Below, piece by piece: positions 54,413 through 63,097 of a DNA stretch of 64,000 nt (positions within the stretch are counted from its first letter, which is position 1; each line of letters begins with the position of its first letter). The notes below the pieces were generated by a model, which ran no database searches, was not told the origin of the DNA, and was given only the letters and a program-made list of their open reading frames with translations. Source of the stretch: Frateuria edaphi. GTDB taxonomy: Bacteria; Pseudomonadota; Gammaproteobacteria; Xanthomonadales; Rhodanobacteraceae. The stretch spans positions 1,612,001 through 1,676,000 of the forward strand of contig NZ_CP088251.1 in NCBI RefSeq assembly GCF_021117405.1, given 5' to 3'. The translations under genes were made by a program, and so were the position numbers.

Positions 54413-55399
54413 ATGCCGGTCATGCTCGGTCAATCCAGTGCGCTGATGGCGGTGCGCGCGCAATTGCAGCGATATGCCGGCTGCGATGTCCAAGTGCTGA
54501 TCGAAGGGGAGACCGGCACCGGCAAGGAGCTGGCTGCCCGCGAGATCCACTATGCAAGCCGCCGGCGCGACCGCCCGTTCGTGCCCGTCAATTGCGGTGC
54601 GATCCCCGATGGCCTGGTCGAAAACGAATTGTTCGGCCACGAGCGTGGCGCCTATACCGACGCGAGGTGTGCACAGATCGGCCTCGTCGATCGCGCGCGC
54701 GGCGGCACCCTTTTCCTGGATGAGGTGGACGCGCTGTCCAGCAAGGCGCAGGTGATCCTGCTTCGCTTCCTGGAGGACAACGAATACCGCCCCGTCGGAG
54801 GCGGTGCGACACGTCTTGCCGATGTGCGCATCATCGCCGCCACCAACAGTCCGCTGGAGCAGCAGGTGACAGCGGGGCTTTTCCGGCGCGACCTGCACTA
54901 CCGGCTCAACGCGCTTGCGGTGCGGCTGCCGCCGTTGCGCGAACGTTCCGGCGACGTGCTGTTGCTGGCTGAGCATTTCCTCGGCATCGCAGCCGAACGC
55001 GTGGACGGTCCGGTCAAGCGCTGGAGCGGCGTCGCGCTGCAAGCGCTGGTCGCCCACGCATGGCCGGGCAACGTGCGTGAACTCGAGCATGTGGTGCTGC
55101 GCGCCTACATGCGCGCGGACGACATGGTCATCGGCCTGGCTGACCTCGCCGCGGCCGAGTCGGCCTTTGCCGCCATCGATGGTGCGCTGGCCCCCAGCCC
55201 GGGACACGACGAGGCCGGTTTCAGCGTGGCGAAGAGCCACGCCATTCGCGTCTTCGAGCACAGCTATCTGTTGCAGTTGATGCACCGGGCCGGCGGCAAC
55301 GTCAGCATCGCCGCGCGTCTGTCCGGTACCGAACGCCGCCAGTTGGGCAAGCTGCTCAAGAAGCACGGCATCGAAACCAAGCAGTTCCGTTGCCAGTAG
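54413..55399 (+). CDS. Sigma-54-dependent transcriptional activator
   Basis: A 328-residue enhancer-binding protein made only of an AAA+ domain and a C-terminal Fis-type HTH. Walker A is GETGTGKE (32-39), the sigma-54 contact loop is GAYTDA (79-84; GAFTGA in the consensus), Walker B is GGTLFLDEVD, and the HTH lies in AGGNVSIAARLSGTERRQLGKLL. There is no receiver, PAS, GAF or other sensory domain, so activity may be set by expression or by a partner. I chose ATG 54413, with GGGGA upstream. ATG 54335 and a frame from 54293 are alternatives. A sigma-54 promoter starts 134 bp downstream of its stop, directly before the injection-system genes. Confidence 0.88.
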   Translation: MPVMLGQSSALMAVRAQLQRYAGCDVQVLIEGETGTGKELAAREIHYASRRRDRPFVPVNCGAIPDGLVENELFGHERGAYTDARCAQIGLVDRARGGTLFLDEVDALSSKAQVILLRFLEDNEYRPVGGGATRLADVRIIAATNSPLEQQVTAGLFRRDLHYRLNALAVRLPPLRERSGDVLLLAEHFLGIAAERVDGPVKRWSGVALQALVAHAWPGNVRELEHVVLRAYMRADDMVIGLADLAAAESAFAAIDGALAPSPGHDEAGFSVAKSHAIRVFEHSYLLQLMHRAGGNVSIAARLSGTERRQLGKLLKKHGIETKQFRCQ

Positions 55400-55532
55400 C
55401 GGCTCGCCGGCGCGCCCTCCGTCCGGGTTGAAGCCGACCCGCGCCGCGGGCGAACCCGGGTCACCGTTGCCCCGGCATCCTCCGTAGCCCTCCCCGAAAC
55501 CGCACCGCGCGGGTGTTTTCCAACGCCGGCGA

Positions 55533-55547
55533 TGGCATGGGTGTTGC
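55533..55547 (+). promoter_or_regulatory. Sigma-54 promoter of the eCIS operon
   Basis: TGGCATGGGTGTTGC has GG at -24 and GC at -12 with exactly ten bases between, and matches the TGGCAC-N5-TTGC consensus at all but one position. Transcription would begin near 55559, 19 bases before the first gene. It is the only such site I found in the window and is next to a sigma-54 activator. Confidence 0.78.
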
Positions 55548-55577
55548 CTCGTTCCTGCGCAGGCGCGGAGGTGCCGC

Positions 55578-55847
55578 GTGACCGATCGGCTATCTGATGA
55601 CGAGGCAAGCCGACGCGAGGTCGAGTCGGCGGTGCTTGCGTACCTGCACCAACACCCCGAAGCGGCGGACACGCTGGACGGCATCGTGCTGTGGTGGTTG
55701 CCGCGGCAGCGCTACGAAACGTCGCGTGCGCGTATCGGGCGCGTGCTGGATGACCTGGTCGCACGGGGGCAACTGCGATGCGACCGATTGCCTGGGGGCG
55801 CCGTTCTTTACGGACTGCGCCGGGGCGCCGAACCGCCTTTGCACTGA
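55578..55847 (+). CDS. Small winged-helix-like protein of the eCIS operon
   Basis: An 89-residue protein starting at GTG 55578, with GGAGG about seven bases upstream. The pattern VESAVLAYLHQHPEAADTLDGIVLWW...ARIGRVLDDLVARGQLRCDRLPGGAVLYGL, seen in blocks, is that of a winged helix-turn-helix with a final beta wing. It is the first gene after the sigma-54 promoter. Similar small proteins occur before the sheath gene in other eCIS clusters. Regulation or assembly control is inferred. Confidence 0.75.
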   Translation: MTDRLSDDEASRREVESAVLAYLHQHPEAADTLDGIVLWWLPRQRYETSRARIGRVLDDLVARGQLRCDRLPGGAVLYGLRRGAEPPLH

Positions 55848-55871
55848 CCGCCACGATCGAGGAATACAGAC

Positions 55872-57398
55872 ATGCCTTCCACCCTCACTTATCCGGGCGT
55901 CTATATCGAAGAGATCTCCAGCGGCGTGCATACCATCGCCGGCGTGGCGACCTCGATCGCGGCCTTCGCCGGCTGGGCACCCTTCGGCCCGGTGGACCGG
56001 GCCGGGCTGGTGCTGGGATTCGCGGATTTCGCGCGCAAGTACGGCGGCCTCGACAGCCGCAGCGTGCTGGGCCACGCCGTGAACCAGTTCTTCGCCAACG
56101 GCGGGCAACGCGCCTATATCGTGCGGCTGGCCGATGGCGAGGCCGACCTGGCTACGGTCACGCTCGACGGGAAACTGGTGGTGACTGCCAGCAATCCCGG
56201 CCAGTGGGCCAACGACTGCGCGATCGTCATCAAGAAGTCCACCTTCGATGCGACCCGGTTCCGGCTGACGGTCGTCAACTGGAAAGTCGATCCGGCAGGC
56301 AAGGTGATGGAGTCGTTCGACAACCTGTCCATGGACCCTGCCGACGCGCGCTACGTCGTCAGCGTGCTGGCCAGCCAGTCCAGCTACGTCACCGCCGCGC
56401 TCCAGGGCACCCCCGCCACGCCGCCGGCGGACACCTTCCCCGGCGCACCCGGCAACATTCCCGATACGGCCAAGCTTGGCGGGGGCGGTGACGGCGCCGT
56501 TCTTGAACCGAACAAGGCGCCTTTCGAGACCGCGTTGTTGCCGGTGTCGGGCACGGGAGGCCTGTACAACCTCGACCGCATCGACCTGTTCAACCTGCTC
56601 TGCGTGCCCGGACAGACCAACCCCGGCACGATCGCCAGCCTGCAGAAATTCTGTCGTGACCGGCGCGCCTTCCTGATCGCCGACAGCGCGGAAACGGCTT
56701 CGCTCGATACGCTCGAAGACGGTCCCGGCGACATCACCGCCGCCGACGCGATCAACGCGGCGTTCTACTTCCCCTGGGTGATCGCCGCCGACCCGCTGCA
56801 GCAGAATCGTCCCCGCGCGTTCCCGCCCTGCGGCTTCGTGGCGGGGATCTACGCCCGCACCGACGCCACCCGTGGCGTATGGAAGGCGCCGGCCGGAAGC
56901 GAGGCCAGCCTCAGCGGCGCACTCGGCGTCAGCACCACGCTGACCAACGACGAAAACGGCGTGCTCAACCCGCTGGCGATCAACTGCATCCGCCACTTCC
57001 CCGTGTACGGCACGGTGGTGTGGGGCGCGCGCACCTTGCAAGGCAATGACGAGCGCGGGTCGGAATGGAAGTACATCCCGGTACGGCGCACCGCGCTGTT
57101 CATCGAGGAGAGCCTGTACCGCGGCACGCAGTGGGTGGTGTTCGAGCCGAACGATGAGCCGCTGTGGTCGCAGATCCGCCTCAACGTGGGCGCGTTCATG
57201 CAGGACCTGTTCCGCCAGGGCGCATTCCAGGGCAGCACCCCGCAGGAGGCGTACTTCGTCAAGTGCGACAAGGAAACCACCACGCAGAACGACATCAACC
57301 TGGGCGTGGTGAACATCGTGGTCGGCTTCGCGCCGCTCAAACCCGCCGAGTTCGTGGTCATCCAGCTGCAGCAGATGGCCGGCCAGCTCCAGACCTGA
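55872..57398 (+). CDS. eCIS contractile tail sheath
   Basis: A 508-residue phage-tail sheath protein. The N-terminus YPGVYIEEISSGVHTIAGVATSIAAFAGWAPFGP (as blocks) is the classic sheath start. The conserved C-terminal domain has AINCIRHFPVYGTVVWGARTL, IEESLYRGTQWVVFEPNDEPLWSQIRLNVGAFM and CDKETTTQNDINLGVVNIVVGFAPLKPAEFVV (as blocks). Sheath subunits contract to drive the inner tube through a target membrane. Only one sheath gene is visible, as in many simpler eCIS loci. An AGGAA ribosome-binding site is upstream. Confidence 0.95.
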   Translation: MPSTLTYPGVYIEEISSGVHTIAGVATSIAAFAGWAPFGPVDRAGLVLGFADFARKYGGLDSRSVLGHAVNQFFANGGQRAYIVRLADGEADLATVTLDGKLVVTASNPGQWANDCAIVIKKSTFDATRFRLTVVNWKVDPAGKVMESFDNLSMDPADARYVVSVLASQSSYVTAALQGTPATPPADTFPGAPGNIPDTAKLGGGGDGAVLEPNKAPFETALLPVSGTGGLYNLDRIDLFNLLCVPGQTNPGTIASLQKFCRDRRAFLIADSAETASLDTLEDGPGDITAADAINAAFYFPWVIAADPLQQNRPRAFPPCGFVAGIYARTDATRGVWKAPAGSEASLSGALGVSTTLTNDENGVLNPLAINCIRHFPVYGTVVWGARTLQGNDERGSEWKYIPVRRTALFIEESLYRGTQWVVFEPNDEPLWSQIRLNVGAFMQDLFRQGAFQGSTPQEAYFVKCDKETTTQNDINLGVVNIVVGFAPLKPAEFVVIQLQQMAGQLQT

Positions 57399-57408
57399 GG
57401 AGAAAGTC

Positions 57409-57936
57409 ATGGCTGAGTTCAGCGTCAATGCGCAGCGCTTCGATCCGTACAAGAACTTCAAGTTCCGGGTGAAGTGGGACGGGCGCTACGTGGCCGGGGT
57501 CAGCAAGGTTTCCGGCCTCAAGCGCACCACCGAGGTGGTCAAGCACCGCGAGGGCGGCGATCCCAGCAGCAGCCGCAAGTCGCCGGGCCGCAGCGAGTAC
57601 GAGGCGATCACCATCGAGCGTGGCGTCACCCATGACCTGGAGTTCGAGCGCTGGGCGAACAAGGTGTGGAACTTCGGCGCCGGCCTGGGCGCGGAGGTGT
57701 CGCTGAAGGACTTCCGCAAGAACCTCATCCTGGAGGTCTACAACGAGGCCGGCCAGCTCGCCATCGCCTACAAGCTCTATCGCTGCTGGGTGTCCGAATA
57801 CCAGGCGCTGCCGGACCTGGACGCCAACGCCAACGCGGTGGCGATCCAGCACATCAAGCTCGAGAACGAGGGCTGGGAGCGCGACGTCGGCGTGGTCGAG
57901 CCAACCGAACCCAGCTTTGCCGTGCCGCCCGGCTAG
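57409..57936 (+). CDS. eCIS tail tube protein (T4 gp19-like)
   Basis: A 175-residue tube protein of the T4 gp19/Afp1-Pvc1 type. The markers are FDPYKNFKFRVKWDGRYVAGVSKVSGLKRTTEV, the EYEAITIERGVTHDLEFERWANKVW segment and IQHIKLENEGWERD (as blocks). Hexamers stack into the inner tube that holds effectors. It follows the sheath by ten bases with a GAGGAG site. Confidence 0.95.
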   Translation: MAEFSVNAQRFDPYKNFKFRVKWDGRYVAGVSKVSGLKRTTEVVKHREGGDPSSSRKSPGRSEYEAITIERGVTHDLEFERWANKVWNFGAGLGAEVSLKDFRKNLILEVYNEAGQLAIAYKLYRCWVSEYQALPDLDANANAVAIQHIKLENEGWERDVGVVEPTEPSFAVPPG

Positions 57937-57941
57937 CGATC

Positions 57942-58676
57942 ATGCGCACGCCCACGCCCGCGCAACTGCTGCACGTCTGGGAGCGCGGTGGCGATGCGCC
58001 CGCGGCCGCCTGCTGCCTGGCATTGCTGGCTGTCAGTTGTGATGACTGCACGGACGACTCGCTCGCGCACCTGCCACTGGGCCGGCGCGATGCGCTGTTG
58101 CTGGAACTGCGCGAGCGCCTGTTCGGTGCGCAGGTCTGCGGCGTGGCGATCTGCCCGGCCTGCGCGACCACGGTGGAAGCGAATTTCCGCTGCGACGACC
58201 TGCTGACCGTCCAGCCGATCCTCCCCGAAGCGGTGCTCGAACACTTCTCGCCGGCGCACGGCCTGCGGGTGCGCTTCCGGCTGCCCGACAGCAACGACCT
58301 GATCGCGTTGCAGGCCTGCGGCGATGCCGGTGCGGCGCGGCGGATGCTGCTCGACCGCTGCGTCATCGCGGTGCAGGGCAGGCGAGGGCAATCGCATGGC
58401 TTGCCGGCCGATCTGCAGGCGGAAATCGGGGGGGCCATGGCGGCCGCCGATCCGCAGGCCGATCTGCAGCTCGCGCTGGCCTGCCCGCAGTGCGCGCATC
58501 GCTGGCAGCCGGTGTTCGATATCGCCCGTTTCCTATGGCAGGAACTGCATGCCTGGGCGCTGCGCACGCTGCGCGACGTCGACACGCTGGCGCACGCCTA
58601 TCACTGGGCCGAGGCCGACATCCTGGCGTTGAGCCCGCGCCGCCGACAGGCGTATCTGGAGTTGTGCCAGCCATGA
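57942..58676 (+). CDS. T4-baseplate-like zinc-ribbon protein of the eCIS
   Basis: A 244-residue protein that fits the T4-baseplate (gp26-like) family found after the tube gene in eCIS loci. It has two Cys pairs, CPACATTVEANFRC and CPQCAHRW, that probably form a zinc ribbon. N- and C-terminal helices such as LLHVWERGGDAPAAACCLALL and WHAEADILALSPRRRQAYLELC (approximate blocks) surround it. It starts five bases after the tube gene and overlaps the next gene by ATGA. A baseplate or tube-adaptor role is inferred. Confidence 0.82.
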   Translation: MRTPTPAQLLHVWERGGDAPAAACCLALLAVSCDDCTDDSLAHLPLGRRDALLLELRERLFGAQVCGVAICPACATTVEANFRCDDLLTVQPILPEAVLEHFSPAHGLRVRFRLPDSNDLIALQACGDAGAARRMLLDRCVIAVQGRRGQSHGLPADLQAEIGGAMAAADPQADLQLALACPQCAHRWQPVFDIARFLWQELHAWALRTLRDVDTLAHAYHWAEADILALSPRRRQAYLELCQP

Positions 58677-59422
58677 CCGACTTCCTCGACCGGCTGGCCA
58701 CCCGCGCGCTCGGCGGCGAAGGACTGCTGCTGCCGCGGTTGCCGTCGTTGTTCGAGCCGCAGGGCGTGGCGGTCATGCCGCCCATGGGCCAGATGCACGG
58801 GGAGCCGGGGCGGCGCGACGTGGTCCCGGCAGGTATCGAGGCCGCCCCGGTCGCCCGCGAACGCAGATCCGCGCCTTCCCATCCGGTGTCCGGGAGCGCC
58901 ATCGCGGCCGCGCCCATACCCGCAGTGGGGGCTCCGGCGCTGGAACCGTCGCCTCGACCGTCTTCCATCGAACCACCGCCGGCAACCGTTGCCGTCATTG
59001 AGCGACGCCCTTACCCGGCCGAGGAGCAGCCGAAGGAACCCACGCCACACCGGAATGCTCCCGCAGCGCCGCCGCAGGCACGCGCTCGCGAAGCGCACGC
59101 CGTTTCCGTCGACCCCATTGCCCCACCGCGACCGCAGCCGCGGCGAGGCAGCTTGCTTCCGCCCACATCGCCGGTCTTCGCCGCGCCGCGTGCCGGAGCG
59201 CCGGTGCAACCACGCGGCTCCCGTTTCGACGCCGCGCGTTCGCGCCCGGAGCTGGCTGACAGCGGGCGCGGCGGTGCAAGCGAGCCGGTCATCCACGTCA
59301 GCATCGGCCGGCTGGAAGTACGCGCCTCGCCCGCTGCGCCCGCATCCCGGCCTCGCCGCGACGAGCCGCGACCGGGCAGCCTCGACGACTACCTGCGCCA
59401 GCGCGGCAAGGCCTCGCCATGA
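58673..59422 (+). CDS. Proline-rich eCIS protein with IGRLEVRA motif
   Basis: A 249-residue protein. A short conserved start (MTDFLDRLATRALGGEGLLLPRLPSLFEP) precedes a long Pro/Ala/Arg-rich disordered middle, and a conserved end carries PVIHVSIGRLEVRA and PGSLDDYLRQRGK. The same end motif occurs in small proteins of other injection-system clusters, where its function is unknown. It overlaps genes on both sides by ATGA, so it is made in step with baseplate components. Confidence 0.78.
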   Translation: MTDFLDRLATRALGGEGLLLPRLPSLFEPQGVAVMPPMGQMHGEPGRRDVVPAGIEAAPVARERRSAPSHPVSGSAIAAAPIPAVGAPALEPSPRPSSIEPPPATVAVIERRPYPAEEQPKEPTPHRNAPAAPPQARAREAHAVSVDPIAPPRPQPRRGSLLPPTSPVFAAPRAGAPVQPRGSRFDAARSRPELADSGRGGASEPVIHVSIGRLEVRASPAAPASRPRRDEPRPGSLDDYLRQRGKASP

Positions 59423-60654
59423 GCAGCGTGCTGGCCATCGCCGCGACCACCCGCACGCTGCGCAACCTGCTGCTGGCGCAGATGCCGATGCTGGACGCGG
59501 ACCTCGGCGACCTGGAAGTCACGCTGCAGCCACCGGACACGGCGCGCAAGGGCATCAGCAAGGCGCAGCTCAACCTGTTCCTTTACCAGGTGGTCCACAA
59601 CGCCGCGTGGCGCAACCTCGACATGCCCGGGCAGGTGCGTCCCGGCGAAAGCGCGCCGCCGGCGCTGCCGCTGACCCTGCATTACCTGCTCACTGCCTGG
59701 GGCCGGGGCGAGAACGACAATGATGCGACCAGCCATCGGGTGCTTGCCGCCGCCATGAGCACGTTGCACGACCGCCCCGTGCTGGACGGCAACGACATCC
59801 GCAATGCGCTGCCTGACAACGACCTGGCCGACCAGGTCGAGCGCGTGCGCATCACGCCGCTCCCGCAGAGCATCGAGGAGCTGTCCAAGCTATGGACCGC
59901 CTTCCAGACCAACTATCGCGTGTCGTCGGCGTACGAGGCCACCGTGGTGCTGATCGACAGCCACGCCACGGCGCGTGCGCCGCTGCCGGTGCTCAAGCGT
60001 GGGCCGCAGGACCAGGGCGTCACCGCGATCGCTTCGGCCGCGCCCGTGCTGGAAACGCTCGCCTACCCGCGCCCGCAGGTGGCGGCGCGGCTGGGCGAGG
60101 CCATCGTGCTGGGCGGCCGCCAGCTCACCACCGACCATGCGACCGCCCGCTTCAGCAGCCTGCGGCTGGATGCGCCGGTCGATGTCGCACCGCTCGCGGG
60201 CGAGGCCGCCGGAAGCTTGCGCGTGCCACTGGCCAACGATGCCGATGCCGCGGCGCGCTGGGCTCCGGGCATCTACACGGTCGCGCTGCTCGTGCAACCG
60301 ACCGGACTGCCCGCACTGCTCAGCAACGAGCTGCCGCTGGTGCTGGCGCCGATCATCACGGTCAGCCCGCTCGCCGCGCCCGCGGGCGACCTCGCGCTGA
60401 CGCTGACCTGCCTGCCGCGCATCCGCGACGGCCAGCGCGTGCTGTTGCTGTTCGGCGATCGCGCCGTCGCGCCGCAGGCCATCAGCAATCCGGCCGACCT
60501 GCACCAGCCGACCGCACTGACCTTCCAGGTGCCCGCGGTCGGCACCGGACGCTACACGGTGCGCTTGCGCGTGGACGGCGCCGACAGCATCCCGGTCGAT
60601 TTCAGCGGTGCCGTGCCGGCCTTCGCGGCCAGCCAGCAGGTGGTGGTGTCATGA
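59419..60654 (+). CDS. DUF4255/Pvc16-like tail terminator protein
   Basis: A 411-residue protein. The N-terminal DUF4255 domain (LAIAATTRTLRNLLLAQMP, ISKAQLNLFLYQVVHNAAWRNLDMPG, LPLTLHYLLTAWG) is that of Pvc16/Afp16, which caps the far end of the tube-sheath and sets length. The C-terminal half is beta-sandwich-like (IPVDFSGAVPAFA region), probably Ig-type domains. It overlaps the Pro-rich gene and the ATPase gene by ATGA. Confidence 0.9.
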   Translation: MSSVLAIAATTRTLRNLLLAQMPMLDADLGDLEVTLQPPDTARKGISKAQLNLFLYQVVHNAAWRNLDMPGQVRPGESAPPALPLTLHYLLTAWGRGENDNDATSHRVLAAAMSTLHDRPVLDGNDIRNALPDNDLADQVERVRITPLPQSIEELSKLWTAFQTNYRVSSAYEATVVLIDSHATARAPLPVLKRGPQDQGVTAIASAAPVLETLAYPRPQVAARLGEAIVLGGRQLTTDHATARFSSLRLDAPVDVAPLAGEAAGSLRVPLANDADAAARWAPGIYTVALLVQPTGLPALLSNELPLVLAPIITVSPLAAPAGDLALTLTCLPRIRDGQRVLLLFGDRAVAPQAISNPADLHQPTALTFQVPAVGTGRYTVRLRVDGADSIPVDFSGAVPAFAASQQVVVS

Positions 60655-62813
60655 GCGACTACGCGCAATGGCTGAGCGCCAACGACCAGTACCTCGCCGA
60701 TGCGCTGGCGGATATCCGCGCACGGCTGCAACACGCCGCCGAACGGCAGGGCGAGCTGGTCGCGACGAGCGCCGCGCCGGACACGCCCGTGCGGCTGCCG
60801 GCTGCCACCGCCGAACCGGTGGCACGCATGCCCGCGATCGTGCCCGTCGCGCCGAAGCACGCTTCCTGGTTGTCGCGCATGTTCGGTCATCGGTCGCCGG
60901 CGACCGCGCCGCCACCCCAGCCGTCCGCCGGTGCGGCGGAACCACCGGTCACGGACGACGTGGCGCCGCAGGCGAGGACGCCAGGTGCCGAGGGCGCGCA
61001 TACGCCGGCCTTGATGCTGCTCGCCCAGCGCCTCGGCCTGAGCCCGTTCGAGCGCGACCTGCTCCTGCTGTGCGTCGGCATGGAACTGGACACGCGGTTG
61101 CCCGCGTTGTGCGCGCAGGCCCAACGCGATCCGACCAAACCCTGGCCGACCTTCGCGCTGGCCTTCGCGGTGCTCGACCAGCCGAGCTGGGATGCGCTCT
61201 CGCCGGAGCGGCCGCTGCGCTATTGGCGCCTGATCGACATCCACCAGCCCGGCCCGCAGCCACTGATCGGCGCCGCACTAAGCGCCGACGAGCGCGTGGT
61301 CAACTTCGTCAAGGGCATGAATTACCTGGACGACCGCCTGACGCCGTTGCTCACCGCCCTGGTGTCCTGGCCGCTACCGCCGTCACAGCAGGCCGTGGTC
61401 GAGGGCGTCGTCGACGAACTGCGAAAGCCCCCGACGGGCGCGCCATTGCCCGCGGTGCAACTGTTGGGCAGCGACAGCGCCAGCAAGCAGGCCATCGCCC
61501 AGACCATCGCCGCCGCATTCGGCGCGCAGGCGTATCGCTTGCCCGCCGATCTGCTGCCGGCGGCCATTGCCGAACAGGAGACGCTGATCCGGCTCTGGCA
61601 GCGCGAAAGCCAACTGCTGCCCCTTGCGCTCTACGTCGACGCAGCCGACACCGGGCGAGGCGATGCATCGACCACGCAGATCCAGCGCGCGCTCGGGCGC
61701 CTGGGCGGGCTGGTCTTCATCGACACCCGCGAGCCATGGCCGGCCACCGCCAACCTGCTCAGCGTGGACGTCGCCAAACCCACGGCGGTCGAGCAACGCA
61801 CGCTCTGGCAGCAGACCCTGGGCGAGGCAGCCGGCGATCTCCCGCAGCATCTGGCCGGCCATTTCGACTTCGGTCCCGGCAAGATCGAACAGGTCGCGCA
61901 TGCCGCCCGCACCACGGTGGAGAGCGGCCCGGGCGCGATGGCCCACGCGCTGTGGCACGGCGCGCTGTCGCGCACGCGGCCGGCGCTGGACCAGCTTGCG
62001 CAGCGGATCGAACCGAAGGCCGGCTGGGACGACCTGAAACTGCCCGGCAACGAGCGTGCCCTGCTGCGCCAGATCGCCGACCAGGTCGCCCTGCGCAGCA
62101 CCGTCTACGACGACTGGGGCTTCCGCGAGCGCATGAACCGCGGCCTGTCGATCAGCGCGCTGTTCACCGGTGAGAGCGGAACAGGCAAGACCATGGCGGC
62201 CGAGGTGATAGCGCAGGAACTCGGGCTCTCGCTCTATCGCATCGACCTGTCGGCGGTGGTCAGCAAGTACATCGGCGAGACCGAAAAGAACCTGCGCAAG
62301 CTTTTCGACGCGGCAGAGGAGGGCGGTTCGATCCTGTTCTTCGATGAGGCCGACGCCCTGTTCGGCCGCCGCAGCGAGGTCAAGGACAGCCACGACCGCT
62401 ACGCCAACATCGAAGTGAACTATCTGCTGCAGCGGCTCGAATCCTTCCGCGGCCTGGCCATCCTGGCCACCAACATGAAAGGCGCGCTGGACAGCGCCTT
62501 CCTCCGCCGCATCCGCTTCGTGGTCAATTTCCCGTTCCCCGGCATGGCCGAGCGCGAGGCGATCTGGGCTTCGGTGTTCCCGGCGCAGGCCGCCACCTCG
62601 ACGCTGGACGTCGCACGCCTGGCGCGGCTCGCGCTCACCGGCGGCAGCATCCAGGGCATTGCCTTGAACGCGGCATTCATGGCCGCCAGCGCCGGTGTCC
62701 AGATCACCATGCCGATCGTGCTGGAAGCCGCCCGCGCCGAATTCCGCAAGCTGGACAAGCCGGTCAACGAAGCCGACTTCCGCTGGCTGGAAAGCGCCGG
62801 AGGCCGGCCATGA
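60651..62813 (+). CDS. eCIS AAA+ ATPase (Pvc15/Afp15-like)
   Basis: A 720-residue ATPase. The C-terminal AAA+ domain has Walker A GESGTGKT (507-514), Walker B ILFFDEAD (561-568), a sensor-1 Asn in LATNMK and Arg finger candidates R619/R620. The middle contains a second, degenerate AAA-like unit (GSDSASKQ at 273-280 and LALYVDAAD). The N-terminal 120 residues are a Pro/Ala-rich linker. Family members help load or recycle eCIS components, or handle toxin cargo. It overlaps neighbours by ATGA. Confidence 0.92.
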   Translation: MSDYAQWLSANDQYLADALADIRARLQHAAERQGELVATSAAPDTPVRLPAATAEPVARMPAIVPVAPKHASWLSRMFGHRSPATAPPPQPSAGAAEPPVTDDVAPQARTPGAEGAHTPALMLLAQRLGLSPFERDLLLLCVGMELDTRLPALCAQAQRDPTKPWPTFALAFAVLDQPSWDALSPERPLRYWRLIDIHQPGPQPLIGAALSADERVVNFVKGMNYLDDRLTPLLTALVSWPLPPSQQAVVEGVVDELRKPPTGAPLPAVQLLGSDSASKQAIAQTIAAAFGAQAYRLPADLLPAAIAEQETLIRLWQRESQLLPLALYVDAADTGRGDASTTQIQRALGRLGGLVFIDTREPWPATANLLSVDVAKPTAVEQRTLWQQTLGEAAGDLPQHLAGHFDFGPGKIEQVAHAARTTVESGPGAMAHALWHGALSRTRPALDQLAQRIEPKAGWDDLKLPGNERALLRQIADQVALRSTVYDDWGFRERMNRGLSISALFTGESGTGKTMAAEVIAQELGLSLYRIDLSAVVSKYIGETEKNLRKLFDAAEEGGSILFFDEADALFGRRSEVKDSHDRYANIEVNYLLQRLESFRGLAILATNMKGALDSAFLRRIRFVVNFPFPGMAEREAIWASVFPAQAATSTLDVARLARLALTGGSIQGIALNAAFMAASAGVQITMPIVLEAARAEFRKLDKPVNEADFRWLESAGGRP

Positions 62814-63097
62814 ACATCCGGTTGCACATCGAGCGGCTGGTACTGGACGAGTCACTCGTGGCTGGCGAGCGCCCGGCCGCCGTGAGCGAGGCGATCACGC
62901 AGGAGCTGTCCCGACGGCTGGCCGATCCGGACACTGCGCAGGCGTTGCTCGGCCTTGGCAACGCGGCCTCGCGGCAACCGATCGCGCTGCCGCCGCCGTC
63001 GCATCCGGGTGATCGCCTGGGCCGGCGCATCGCCGACGCCGTCCATCAGTCGCTTGTGCCGGCCGGCCCTGGCGATGCCGGAGGACGGCGGCCATGA
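62810..63097 (+). CDS. Small eCIS protein
   Basis: A 95-residue protein (IRLHIERLVLDESLVAGERPAAVSEAITQELSRRL, then a Pro-rich tail, as blocks). Small proteins with this IERLVLD start are common between the ATPase and the DUF4157 gene in eCIS clusters, and no function is known. ATGA overlaps occur on both sides, so it is translated with both neighbours. Confidence 0.78.
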   Translation: MNIRLHIERLVLDESLVAGERPAAVSEAITQELSRRLADPDTAQALLGLGNAASRQPIALPPPSHPGDRLGRRIADAVHQSLVPAGPGDAGGRRP

